This document shows, piece by piece, positions 17,442 through 25,444 of a stretch of DNA of 64,000 nt. Position numbers and translations under genes: made by a program. The stretch is taken from NCBI GenBank assembly GCA_020635115.1, contig JACKAK010000001.1, positions 310,001 to 374,000 on the forward strand, read 5' to 3'. The notes under the pieces were generated by a model. The model had not been told where the DNA came from and ran no database searches. It saw only the letters and a list, made by a program, of their open reading frames with translations. Numbering within the stretch: the stretch's first letter is position 1; every line of letters begins with the position of its first letter. The stretch is from Halobacteriovoraceae bacterium. Its GTDB lineage: Bacteria > Bdellovibrionota > Bacteriovoracia > Bacteriovoracales > Bacteriovoracaceae.

Positions 17442-17963
17442 TTAAAATTCTTTGAGCTCGTTTAAGTATGTGTTTTTTGCGATTAAATAACTTTCAAAGT
17501 GATTGTGGTAAATAGCACATTCTTCTTCAGACAAAGGTCTTTGCACTTTTGCTGGGGAACCCATGATCAAAGAATTCGGGGGATAAACTTTTCCAGGTGG
17601 AACGACACTCCCAGCAGCAACAACAGAACCACTAGAAATTACTGCTTTATCTAAAATTGTAGAACCCATTCCAATTAAACAGTTATCTTCAATTGTACAA
17701 CTATGTAAGGTAACCTTATGTCCAATTGTAACATTTTTACCAATTTTTAAATCAATGCCATCTGATACATGTAACAGGGATAAATCCTGAATATTTGTAT
17801 TATCTCCAATACTAATAGAAGCAACATCTGCTCGTATCACACTTTGAAACCATGTACTCACGTTGTTGCCCATCATTACTCTACCAATTACAACAGCTGT
17901 AGGAGCGATAAAGCAACCCTGACCAATTTGTGGTTTGTATTTTTGAATCTGATAAATAGGCAT
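17442..17963 (-). CDS. Gamma-carbonic-anhydrase-like hexapeptide-repeat protein
   Basis: A 173-residue left-handed beta-helix protein with isoleucine-patch repeats over residues 15-140 (IGQGCFIAPTAVVIG, ISIGDNTNIQDLSLLHVSD, IGHKVTLHSCTIEDNCLIGMGS). Zinc-ligand histidines are in place at LHVSDG, GHKV and TLHSC, as in the YrdA/CaiE/gamma-CA group; the C-terminal PAKVQRPLSEEE helix is also typical. Carbonic anhydrase activity is unproven for most of this subgroup. It starts one base after the cytochrome c stop, so the two genes are co-transcribed. Confidence 0.85.
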   Translation of the reverse strand: MPIYQIQKYKPQIGQGCFIAPTAVVIGRVMMGNNVSTWFQSVIRADVASISIGDNTNIQDLSLLHVSDGIDLKIGKNVTIGHKVTLHSCTIEDNCLIGMGSTILDKAVISSGSVVAAGSVVPPGKVYPPNSLIMGSPAKVQRPLSEEECAIYHNHFESYLIAKNTYLNELKEF

Positions 17964-17964
17964 C

Positions 17965-18444
17965 TTACCAAGGAAGCTTAGAAAGATAGTTACCCAAATC
18001 TTTCATGTCTTGTGGAGTAAGTTTTTTAAGATAAGGATTCATAATTTTGTTTTCACGAATCCCATTTTTCATATCAGAAAGTTGCTTTTCAATATACCAA
18101 TCATACTGTCCGGCCAATTTCGGTGCGTTCTGTCCCTTTTTCCCTTCTGCTAACTTTCCATGACATGTCACACATTTGGAATTATAAATTTTTGAACCGT
18201 TTTCTAACTCTGGTGTATCAAGCACGACTACAGGTACGCCCGCCTCCTTGCCTTCTTCCATTGTTTTATGTTCAGACCTAGGATGCTTCAACTCTTCCAG
18301 CTCTTTCATTTTAGATTCATAGGCATCCTTCTCATTTTTAAAAGAAAACCTATCATTAACAACTTTACCATTTTTGAAATAGTTAAGTGATGTTATAAAT
18401 GCAAGCGTAATACATATAGTGACAAATACCACGAGTCTGGCCAT
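17965..18444 (-). CDS. Membrane-anchored c-type cytochrome
   Basis: A 159-residue protein with an uncleaved N-terminal membrane helix (about residues 3-20), an acidic/basic linker, and one class I cytochrome c domain: haem site CVTCH near residue 97, KLAGQYDWYIEKQLSDMKNGIR in the middle, and axial Met in KIMNPYLKKLT. It should carry electrons on the periplasmic face. GGAG five bases before the ATG. It forms a tight pair with the gamma-CA-like gene; no oxidase genes are in the window. Confidence 0.88.
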   Translation of the reverse strand: MARLVVFVTICITLAFITSLNYFKNGKVVNDRFSFKNEKDAYESKMKELEELKHPRSEHKTMEEGKEAGVPVVVLDTPELENGSKIYNSKCVTCHGKLAEGKKGQNAPKLAGQYDWYIEKQLSDMKNGIRENKIMNPYLKKLTPQDMKDLGNYLSKLPW

Positions 18445-18518
18445 GATTTCTCCAAATGCTTATTTTCAAATTAGGACTAAATATAAGTTTTAAGTCAATA
18501 ATTGGCAATAGTACCAAA

Positions 18519-19052
18519 CTAGCTAAGTTTCTCAAACAATTCTTCGACTGTGTTGACAACCCGTATTAACTCTCTGTCACGTTTAGAGAGAAATCCTTCT
18601 TCAACTATTTTGTCAAAATGAGCTATAAGGTGATCGTAGAACCCAAAAACATTTAATAAATAACAAGGTTTATTATGCTTTCCAAGTTGTGACCAAGTTA
18701 CGATCTCACAAAACTCATCCAATGTGCCAATTCCTCCCGGAATAGTAACAAAACAGTCTGAACTATCATACATTAATTTCTTTCGAGCATGCATTGAGTC
18801 GACAATTTTCAATTCAGTTAGACCCATATGTGCCACTTCGAATTTAACAAGAACTTCAGGCATTACACCTAATACTTTTCCACCATTTTCTAAAACAGCA
18901 TTAGCTACTTTACCCATGACCCCAATATTTGCCCCTCCGTAAACAAGTTTAAAATTTCTTTTTGCAAGCTCTATCCCTACTTTTTCGGCCAAATCTAGAT
19001 ATTTATCCCCAAGTCCTTCGCTCGATCCACAGAAGATATTCACGCTTTTCAT
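18519..19052 (-). CDS. LOG-family (TIGR00730) nucleotide phosphoribohydrolase
   Basis: A 177-residue Rossmann protein with the lysine-decarboxylase-like LOG motifs: IFCGSSEG at the N-terminus, VYGGANIGVMG, MHARKKLMYDSSD and PGGIGTLDEFCEIVTWSQLG, the PGGxGTxxE signature. Family members cleave nucleoside 5'-monophosphates to base and ribose phosphate (cytokinin activation in plants; AMP or related nucleotides in bacteria). AGGTGG lies seven bases before the ATG. Confidence 0.88.
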   Translation of the reverse strand: MKSVNIFCGSSEGLGDKYLDLAEKVGIELAKRNFKLVYGGANIGVMGKVANAVLENGGKVLGVMPEVLVKFEVAHMGLTELKIVDSMHARKKLMYDSSDCFVTIPGGIGTLDEFCEIVTWSQLGKHNKPCYLLNVFGFYDHLIAHFDKIVEEGFLSKRDRELIRVVNTVEELFEKLS

Positions 19053-19077
19053 ACTTTAACCCACCTTAAACTCATTA

Positions 19078-19476
19078 TTAGGGCAATATAAAAGGCCTAA
19101 TAAGAACTTCTACAAGCTGCCCCTCACTTTCGTAGGTTATTTTTTTCTTCTCGCCAAGGGATATTTTCATTTGTTCACCAGAATAAGTATGAATATGCCC
19201 TCCATCTGTATCAAACAGCTGAACCGTCAAATCGATATTTGCTGTTGGGCCATAGTCACCATTGTTTTCTGAAAATTGTGAATTGAAATGAAATCGATGG
19301 CCATCTTTCATAACAAGGTCAAGACCCTTTTCATTATCCATCACTTCAAGCGAATGTAATTCACTTACTAGGGTTAGGCCCTTATCAATTCCTTTTCTAT
19401 GAGTAATACTAATTTCAAGGTTTATGTAGGCCATTGCCACGTTTGTGAAGAATAAGGCGAGGATCACTTTAATCAT
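19078..19476 (-). CDS. Secreted protein of unknown function
   Basis: A 132-residue protein with a short signal peptide (MIKVILALFFTNVAMA). The mature part looks like an all-beta domain with charged strands (LEISITHRKG, DIDLTVQ-like stretch, KKKITYESEGQLVEVLIRPF). No family recognised. Start support is weak: I see no Shine-Dalgarno before ATG 19476, and the divergent VanZ-like gene starts only 14 bases away. It precedes the LOG gene by 25 bases and may lead that operon. Confidence 0.5.
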   Translation of the reverse strand: MIKVILALFFTNVAMAYINLEISITHRKGIDKGLTLVSELHSLEVMDNEKGLDLVMKDGHRFHFNSQFSENNGDYGPTANIDLTVQLFDTDGGHIHTYSGEQMKISLGEKKKITYESEGQLVEVLIRPFILP

Positions 19477-19490
19477 AAGGGCATTGTAGA

Positions 19491-19880
19491 ATGTTAATAA
19501 GTAAAATAAAAGCTATAAATATTCAGAACACTTTTGTCTTCCTTCTAGGGCAAACGATAAGAATGTCAGTCATTTTTTTAAGCCTAATGGATTCTTCCAA
19601 TATAAAACCCCTTTTTCCACATTTAGATAAAATAGTTCATTTTTTTATGTATTTTGTGATGACTTTGCCGTTTCTTTTTCTTTATAGAACACCAAGATTT
19701 ATTGCTATTTCACATATATTGATGGGAGTAACGATTGAATTAGTCCAACCATATGCAGCAAACAGAAGTTGTGAAATACTTGATATGGCCGCAAATACAT
19801 TAGGTGTAATTGCTTCTGTCATTTTATTTAAAAAATTCTGGTTCAAATACTCCTTGGTAGACAATTGCAACAGGGCCTAG
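19491..19880 (+). CDS. VanZ-like membrane protein
   Basis: A 129-residue protein with about four membrane helices and the VanZ-like core: DKIVHFFMYFVM in helix two and GVTIELVQPYAANRSCEILDMAANTLGV across helices three and four, whose polar residues define the family. VanZ proteins give low-level teicoplanin resistance in enterococci; most relatives have no known role. AAGGG is nine bases before the ATG. Its 3' end overlaps dapF on the other strand by 57 bases, so the two genes share coding DNA. Confidence 0.8.
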   Translation: MLISKIKAINIQNTFVFLLGQTIRMSVIFLSLMDSSNIKPLFPHLDKIVHFFMYFVMTLPFLFLYRTPRFIAISHILMGVTIELVQPYAANRSCEILDMAANTLGVIASVILFKKFWFKYSLVDNCNRA

Positions 19881-20633
19881 GATTTTCATACAATTTATAC
19901 CTTGTGATAAATCTACCTCTAACATTCCACCGGGCATATGCACTTTGACATTTTTTATTTCAGGATTTTGACGATAAAGATAAACGGCCATTCCACATGC
20001 ACCTGTCCCACAGGCCAGAGTCTCTCCCTCAACTCCCCTCTCATAAGTTCTCATATTTACTTCATTATTAGATTTGAATTGGAAAAAATTGACATTTGTG
20101 CCTTGTGCAAAGTTCTTGTGATGTCTTATAGCTCTACCCTTTTCTTCAACTTGAAAATCTTTTAAATTATTCACTTCAAAAAAAGCATGTGGTACTCCAG
20201 TATTGATAAAAAAGTTCTGAGTATAACCATCAAAAATATTAAGATCGTATAAATTTTCATCTTTTGGAGGATTCATATTAAGTTCAACAACACCTGATTC
20301 AGAAACTGATCCATTATAAAATCCTTCTTTAGTTTCAAAGTAGTAATTTTTCTTGTTTATTCCTAAAATTTTATCAACAAAATGAAGTATTGAACGTCCA
20401 CCATTTGCACAAAGTTCGCTTTGCCCACCATCAGCATCAAAATAGCGCATTTTAAAATCACTTTTTTGAGATTTTTCAACTAAAATTATCCCGTCTGCAC
20501 CAATGCCTTGTTTTCTTTTGGCCAATCTGGCCCAGAATTCTTTTGGAAAAGTTTTATCAAAAAGATCTTTGCGGTTATCAATAAGAATAAAGTCATTTCC
20601 TTGGGCCGAATATTTAAAAAATGTGATTTTCAT
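19824..20633 (-). CDS. dapF: Diaminopimelate epimerase
   Basis: A 269-residue enzyme that interconverts LL- and meso-diaminopimelate for lysine and peptidoglycan synthesis. Both active-site cysteines are present, in LCANGGRSI (about residue 79) and in ACGTGACG (about 207). The N-terminal FFKYSAQGNDFILIDNR and QGIGADGIILVE blocks are diagnostic. AAGGA precedes the ATG by about five bases. It is divergent from the tRNA gene and its last 19 codons overlap the VanZ-like gene. Confidence 0.95.
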   Translation of the reverse strand: MKITFFKYSAQGNDFILIDNRKDLFDKTFPKEFWARLAKRKQGIGADGIILVEKSQKSDFKMRYFDADGGQSELCANGGRSILHFVDKILGINKKNYYFETKEGFYNGSVSESGVVELNMNPPKDENLYDLNIFDGYTQNFFINTGVPHAFFEVNNLKDFQVEEKGRAIRHHKNFAQGTNVNFFQFKSNNEVNMRTYERGVEGETLACGTGACGMAVYLYRQNPEIKNVKVHMPGGMLEVDLSQGINCMKILGPVAIVYQGVFEPEFFK

Positions 20634-20669
20634 AAACTTCCTTTATATGCAAGACGTCGTAGGAATCGC

Positions 20670-20698
20670 TTGGCAATTATAAGACAAGGATATATAAT
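20670..20698 (+). promoter_or_regulatory. Promoter of the tRNA gene
   Basis: TTGGCA at 20670-20675, a 17-base spacer and a perfect TATAAT at 20693-20698. Transcription should start near 20705, about 18 bases before the tRNA. This is the best sigma-70-type promoter in the window. Confidence 0.8.
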
Positions 20699-20722
20699 AT
20701 CCCTTGCGAAAATTCCAATTGA

Positions 20723-20799
20723 GGGCCATTAGCTCAGTTGGTTAGAGCCCCCGGCTCATAACCGGGTGGTCGCAAGTTCAAGTCTTGCATGGCCCACCA
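20723..20799 (+). tRNA. tRNA with CAT anticodon (probably tRNA-Ile2, else elongator tRNA-Met)
   Basis: A complete 77-base cloverleaf with encoded CCA. The acceptor stem is GGGCCAT/ATGGCCC, the D arm GCTC...GAGC, the anticodon stem CCCGG/CCGGG around the loop CTCATAA, and the T arm GCAAG-TTCAAGT-CTTGC. The anticodon is CAT. The loop and the overall sequence resemble bacterial tRNA-Ile(CAT), whose C34 is changed to lysidine by TilS, more than B. subtilis elongator tRNA-Met; it is not an initiator, since the first pair is a proper G-C. Isotype assignment is by resemblance only. Confidence 0.93.
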
Positions 20800-20806
20800 T
20801 TTTTTG

Positions 20807-20836
20807 AAAAAGGTCCTTTTTAAGGGCCTTTTTTTT
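20807..20836 (+). terminator. Rho-independent terminator after the tRNA
   Basis: AAAAAGGTCC pairs with GGGCCTTTTT around a short loop, followed by an unbroken T run to 20836. It lies eight bases after the tRNA CCA end. Confidence 0.85.
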
Positions 20837-20841
20837 GATTC

Positions 20842-21018
20842 AACGATTGATTGATTCAGATTCAACACACTTAATGGTGGAGCACACCGCACTCAATACC
20901 TCAACAACAGACATGGTGCCTTCAATGATCATTTTGAGGCAACATGACACTATTTTGTAATAATTACAATCGTTAATTCAAGCGTTCTTTAACATGTTAT
21001 ATTTCATCAATCGTTAAT
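20842..21018. repeat. Repeated CAATCGTTAAT words upstream of the S41 protease gene
   Basis: The 200-base gap between the tRNA terminator and the protease gene has the 11-base word CAATCGTTAAT at 20967-20977 and 21008-21018, and the inverse of its core, AACGATTG, at 20842-20849. The copy at 21008 ends 18 bases before the TTG start. The layout suggests binding sites for a regulator; I could not identify a clear -10/-35 pair. Confidence 0.45.
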
Positions 21019-21036
21019 CTGCAAAAGGGAGATATT

Positions 21037-22746
21037 TTGTTTCATTTCTTACCACTAATCTTCTTATTTAATTTGTTTTTGGATGGCCCAAATTATGTTG
21101 ACCTTAATCAAAACACATTCGATTTATGGAATAAAGCAGGACTTGATACACAAATTGTTAGTGAAGAAATCATCAACAATGAAAATTGTAACCAAAATAA
21201 AAAATCTATTATAAATTGTATCTACGCTTTCAACAAACTTCTTGAAATCCTTCCCGAACAAAAAATTCTTTTTCCTCCCTTAAAACTGACATTAAACAAT
21301 AGTGAATATCCCTATGTTGAGAATATCCTAGAGTCAAATGAACAATATCATTTATTCCAGCTAAAAGATGAAAGTACTGATCCTGAAAACTATGTTTTAT
21401 CAGATGTTCTGAGATCAAAAAATAAAACACAAATAAATGCTATTAAAAATTGGATTACATTTATTGAAAATGAAAAATCTTATTATCTTAAAGCAAATAA
21501 TATATTAGAATACATTTCTACTGAAACTAAGAACTATCTCAACTCATTAGATAAAAATACGACTGAAATCAATACAGAAGATCGGATTGAAGCATTTATT
21601 TCCTATACTTTATTCAATTCTTTCATGCAAGCAAAGTACGGTGATAACTCTGGAATTGTTAATAGATTAGAATTCGAAAAACAAATGGAATCAAAAGGAA
21701 CAAGTTTCGTCGGTATTGGGGCCGAGCTTTTCAAAGTAGAAAAGGGATTATTATTAACTCGTATCATACAAAGTGGAAGTGCACAGGAAAATGGGCTTTT
21801 AACAGGAGACATTATTACACATGTTAACGGTAAGGATGCTGCTGGTAGACCAATAAATGAAGTTGTTAAAGAAATAAAAGGGAAGGCAGGCACGACAGTT
21901 GATCTTACTGTTTTGAGAGAAGATAAAATTTTCACCAAATCTATTCCTCGTAAAAAAGTGAATCTCAAAAATGTTGATTATTCTATTCTAAACTCTCCTT
22001 CTGGAAAAATCGGTTATATCAAACTTGCAAGTTTTTTGAATTTGCATGCTGATAAAGATATTTCGCTCGCAATTGAACATATTGAAAAAAATAATGGGGA
22101 AATAATTATTTTGGACCTAAGAGATAATGGTGGAGGACTTGTCGATCAAGCAGTTGCAATTGCTGACTTATTTTTAGATAAAGGTAAAGTCGTTTATTCA
22201 GCACATTACCTAAATTCAAATATGGTCCAAGTATTTAGAACTAAAAACAATCAAAAAACTAACTTACCAGTAGTATTACTCCAGAACTCTAACTCTGCAA
22301 GTGCTTCTGAACTTGTTTCTGGAGCTTTAAGAGACCATCATAGAGCACTCATTGTGGGTCAAACAAGTTATGGAAAAGGTACAATTCAAAATGTTGAACC
22401 ATCTGATATTTTAGACAATTTGTATTTTACGATTAATGTGGCCAGATTTCATCAACCAAATGGTAGTAGTAATCATATCTATGGAATCATTCCTGACATT
22501 GAAATCAATACAAAATTCTCTGATGTTAAAAATAAAGGCATATACCGAATTGGTGATATATCTGTCTTTCCTATTCCTTCTGTTAAAAGCACATTTATAC
22601 CTAAAATAAGTTCAGAACTTGAAAATTGTTATCAAAATGACGGAAGTGCAGATCAGGATTTTAAGAACAGCTCGATTGAAAGAAGTTATGATTATGAACT
22701 GCTTAAGACCATTGATATTGCAAAATGTATGATATCAATTCATTAG
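21037..22746 (+). CDS. S41-family carboxy-terminal processing protease
   Basis: A 569-residue secreted or membrane-anchored protease. Residues 1-15 are hydrophobic; a helical region runs to about 220; a PDZ domain follows (GIGAELFKVEKGLLLTRII...LLTGDIITHVNGKD), then the tail-specific protease core with IILDLRDNGGGLVDQA and the catalytic Ser and Lys in NSASASELVSGA and TSYGKGTIQ. CtpA-type enzymes trim periplasmic proteins at their C-terminus. The start is a TTG, but AAGGGAGA lies five bases before it and no in-frame ATG fits the hydrophobic N-terminus, so I accept it. Confidence 0.88.
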   Translation: MFHFLPLIFLFNLFLDGPNYVDLNQNTFDLWNKAGLDTQIVSEEIINNENCNQNKKSIINCIYAFNKLLEILPEQKILFPPLKLTLNNSEYPYVENILESNEQYHLFQLKDESTDPENYVLSDVLRSKNKTQINAIKNWITFIENEKSYYLKANNILEYISTETKNYLNSLDKNTTEINTEDRIEAFISYTLFNSFMQAKYGDNSGIVNRLEFEKQMESKGTSFVGIGAELFKVEKGLLLTRIIQSGSAQENGLLTGDIITHVNGKDAAGRPINEVVKEIKGKAGTTVDLTVLREDKIFTKSIPRKKVNLKNVDYSILNSPSGKIGYIKLASFLNLHADKDISLAIEHIEKNNGEIIILDLRDNGGGLVDQAVAIADLFLDKGKVVYSAHYLNSNMVQVFRTKNNQKTNLPVVLLQNSNSASASELVSGALRDHHRALIVGQTSYGKGTIQNVEPSDILDNLYFTINVARFHQPNGSSNHIYGIIPDIEINTKFSDVKNKGIYRIGDISVFPIPSVKSTFIPKISSELENCYQNDGSADQDFKNSSIERSYDYELLKTIDIAKCMISIH

Positions 22747-22816
22747 AATAAATCTTGTCAATTGATATTCTCTCGACTAGCTTAGTTTGAACATTTCTAT
22801 CTATTGAAGGAGATAT

Positions 22817-23176
22817 ATGAAAGCTTTTTTAATCGCAAGTCTTCTCATTTTTGGATTATCTGCAAATGCAAAAGATATATTTAGAATAGAAATAGGTCAG
22901 GACTACAATAATTATTCAAATCAGGAATTAAAACAAAGAATTTGGCGTTTAGAAAATGCAGTTGAACAGCTACAAGTCCAAGTATTTAACCTCAAACATT
23001 CTGATACAAGAAAAAACCAAGTTGAATCTTGGTCTTGTACAATAAAGGCCATGGGAGAGGATTTTATAGCAACCGGCAATTCTAAGGCCACAGCAAAAGC
23101 AAACGTAATAAAGGAATGCAAAAAAGGAAATGGAGGAGATGGATTTTTTTGCAAAAACCCAAAATGTGAGCAATAA
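22817..23176 (+). CDS. Small secreted Cys-containing protein
   Basis: A 119-residue protein with a signal peptide (AFLIASLLIFGLSANA). Residues 38-60 form a short coiled coil (LKQRIWRLENAVEQLQVQV). The C-terminal half is a compact domain with four Cys (SWSCTIKAMGEDFIATG... VIKECKKG... FFCKNPKC) like small secreted domains in predatory bacteria whose function is unknown. AAGGAGATAT before the ATG is a near-perfect ribosome site, implying strong translation. Confidence 0.65.
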   Translation: MKAFLIASLLIFGLSANAKDIFRIEIGQDYNNYSNQELKQRIWRLENAVEQLQVQVFNLKHSDTRKNQVESWSCTIKAMGEDFIATGNSKATAKANVIKECKKGNGGDGFFCKNPKCEQ

Positions 23177-23177
23177 T

Positions 23178-23909
23178 TTATTTATTTTTAATTGTATTAT
23201 CGTAATCATCTACCAAATGAACAACATTTTTCTTATCATCTATAGACCAAATATCGAAAACTTCATCACTGTCCAGATTTTTAAATGCCAAAACTTTGAA
23301 TGACTTATCAAGTATTATGCACTCAGAACAAATTTCTTTAAGTCCTGGATTTTCATCTAAATTGCTTATTACACTATAAGTATACCCTTTGGACTTAAGA
23401 TCATCAGAAAAATCTAAACCCATATCGTAGCGCCCGTATTTGGAGAAATAATCTGTTTGAATTCTGTGATATTCATTCAATACCTTTATGGCCTCGCCAG
23501 ACAGTTTAGCATATTTTTCTTTTTCTAATGAGATATAAACGTAATAAGCAACTGCTGCTAGTACTAAAACTGCTATTATACGTTTCAAACCCTCACTTTG
23601 TTTTATTTTCTGATAATATACAGAGGTAGATGTCCCCTCCTTTACTGGTCTATATCCACTAATGGGAAGACCTTGTTGCGCTCTGTTGGCCATAATTCTT
23701 TGCTTATATTTACTTTTTCCAGACAAATCTGCAGACTTAATCGAAATAGACTGTGTTTTGAAGGTAAGATTGAGTTCGTCAGCAACTAGAAATTCTCTTG
23801 TCATTTCACGGCTTAGACCACAATTGGGGCATTTAACTTTTTTTCCTATGTATTTTTCATCAATTTTCAACTTTGTGCGACATTTAATACATTCAAAAAG
23901 CAAACTCAT
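23178..23909 (-). CDS. Zinc-ribbon, single-TM protein with pilin-like ectodomain
   Basis: A 243-residue protein. It starts with a cytoplasmic zinc ribbon (CIKCRTK... CPNCG), then a charged linker, one membrane helix (IIAVLVLAAVAYYVYISL, about residue 115-135) and an outer domain where AIKVLNEYHRIQTDYFSKYGRYDMG recalls the start of type IV pilin-like globular heads, plus two Cys. The combination suggests a sensor or assembly factor, but the function is unknown. The frame opens at a TTG (23921); ATG 23909 gives the usual ribbon N-terminus and is preferred, though its ribosome site is weak. Confidence 0.65.
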   Translation of the reverse strand: MSLLFECIKCRTKLKIDEKYIGKKVKCPNCGLSREMTREFLVADELNLTFKTQSISIKSADLSGKSKYKQRIMANRAQQGLPISGYRPVKEGTSTSVYYQKIKQSEGLKRIIAVLVLAAVAYYVYISLEKEKYAKLSGEAIKVLNEYHRIQTDYFSKYGRYDMGLDFSDDLKSKGYTYSVISNLDENPGLKEICSECIILDKSFKVLAFKNLDSDEVFDIWSIDDKKNVVHLVDDYDNTIKNK

Positions 23910-24063
23910 AATTAAATCCAAAAATTATTTGACTATTTTTCGTCAAATTATAGGTAAATCTTTAGTCAAATTCGAAAAATTCATGCTAATGAGATCATTC
24001 AACGTAAATAGGAAAAAAGAGACAACTTGTTAAAATCATTTATTAACTTATTCTGGATATAAT

Positions 24064-24807
24064 ATGTTTAAAATTATTGGCCTTATGCTTTATTCAACTT
24101 TAAGTTTAAATCTTCTAGGACAAGTAGCTAAACTTAACCCAAATGCTTGGGAAAAAGTTTATTCAAAGGACAGAATAGAAGTATACTCTCAAAAAACTGA
24201 TCAGTCTAAATTACTGGCCTTCAAGGCCATAGGTTTAATAAAAGGAGATACTGGACAAATGATGGAAATCCTCAGAAACGTTGAAGATTCCCACACCTGG
24301 ATGCCAAATTTGATTGATAAAAAAACTATCAAAAATATATCTGATTTTGAGGCCATTACCTATAGTGTAAATAATATGCCCTGGCCATTAAAAGACCGTG
24401 AGATGATCCACCACAATAAACTAACCATAAATTATAAAAGAAAATTTTTAGAGGTGGATGTTCATTCTGTTGAATATGAAACAGATATGTCTAGCGACAA
24501 AAACATTCGGGCCTTTATGCATTTTGGAAGGACTTTAGTTCGCCCATCAAAAACAGATGGCTACACGGAAGTTGAGCTAATCGTACTCGTCGAACCTATG
24601 GGATTAATTCCTTCATGGTTAGTAAATTTTGTTCAAAAAGATTTACCTTTTGAATTTCTAAAAGCATTGGAAAAAAAAGCGCAACATTCAAATTACAAAG
24701 TAAGACCTTCATTTCAAAAATTGCTTGAAGAACTGAAAAGTATATCTCATCAACAATCTTCAGTTGGCCTAAAGTCCTTCAAAGTCAATCAGGTTGAAAA
24801 CATTTAA
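24064..24807 (+). CDS. START-domain protein, secreted or lipoprotein-like
   Basis: A 247-residue protein with an N-terminal hydrophobic signal and a START lipid-binding domain from about residue 28 to 220. Recognisable parts are WEKVYSKDRIEVYSQK, ILRNVEDSHTWMPN, YSVNNMPWPLKDREMI and LVEPMGLIPSWLVNFVQKDLP, the usual order for bacterial START proteins. These are thought to bind lipids, but bacterial ligands are mostly unknown. Its last 39 bases overlap the convergent apt gene. Confidence 0.85.
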   Translation: MFKIIGLMLYSTLSLNLLGQVAKLNPNAWEKVYSKDRIEVYSQKTDQSKLLAFKAIGLIKGDTGQMMEILRNVEDSHTWMPNLIDKKTIKNISDFEAITYSVNNMPWPLKDREMIHHNKLTINYKRKFLEVDVHSVEYETDMSSDKNIRAFMHFGRTLVRPSKTDGYTEVELIVLVEPMGLIPSWLVNFVQKDLPFEFLKALEKKAQHSNYKVRPSFQKLLEELKSISHQQSSVGLKSFKVNQVENI

Positions 24808-25296
24808 TCCAGATTTTTCAAGTTTTTCTTTACCCTTAAGCTCAGGTAAATCAATAACTGCTGCAAACTCGCAAACTGTGCCACCTAGTTTTTCTATGAG
24901 ATTTTTAGCTCCCATGGCCGTTCCTCCTGTGGCCAAAAGGTCGTCAACAAGTAGAACTTTTTGTCCTTTTTTTATTGAATCAGTATGCATTTCTAAAACA
25001 TCAGTTCCATATTCAAGTTGATATTCTTGAGATACAGTTTCCCCTGGAAGTTTTCCTTTTTTTCTAACAAGCACAAGTCCTTTATTGAGTCTATAGGCCA
25101 TGGCCGCACCTAGAATAAATCCTCGAGATTCAATTGCTGCAATAAGATCAAAATCGTAATGTTCATAGCGATTACAGAATTCATCAATACAATAATGAAA
25201 TCCATCAGAGTTTTTGAGAAGGGTTGTTATATCTCTAAACATGATTCCCTTATGTGGAAAATCTGGCACAGTTCTGATAAGTTCTTTTAAGTTCAT
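24769..25296 (-). CDS. apt: Adenine phosphoribosyltransferase
   Basis: A 175-residue purine salvage enzyme making AMP from adenine and PRPP. It has the N-terminal IRTVPDFPHKGIMFRDITTLL, the ESRGFILGAAMAYRL flexible-loop region, KGKLPGETVSQEYQLEYG, and the PRPP motif VLLVDDLLATGGTA near residue 122. Length and order match bacterial Apt. It is divergent from serS. Confidence 0.95.
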   Translation of the reverse strand: MNLKELIRTVPDFPHKGIMFRDITTLLKNSDGFHYCIDEFCNRYEHYDFDLIAAIESRGFILGAAMAYRLNKGLVLVRKKGKLPGETVSQEYQLEYGTDVLEMHTDSIKKGQKVLLVDDLLATGGTAMGAKNLIEKLGGTVCEFAAVIDLPELKGKEKLEKSGLNVFNLIDFEGL

Positions 25297-25444
25297 ATTT
25301 ACCTCGCGCTAGAGAGATTGCCAGAATCTTGACCTTTAGACAAATTTAACGCGAGAAATATTAGGCCAAAAAAAAACCTCCGTGACAGAACGCAATGAAA
25401 AAGTTAATTAAGAAAATAAATTGGTAATAGAAGGAGACCTATTA

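Noticed and set aside
24058..24063. TATAAT directly before the START-domain gene ATG
   Set aside because: It touches the start codon and has no -35 at 16-18 bases; probably chance in AT-rich DNA or part of the weak ribosome site.
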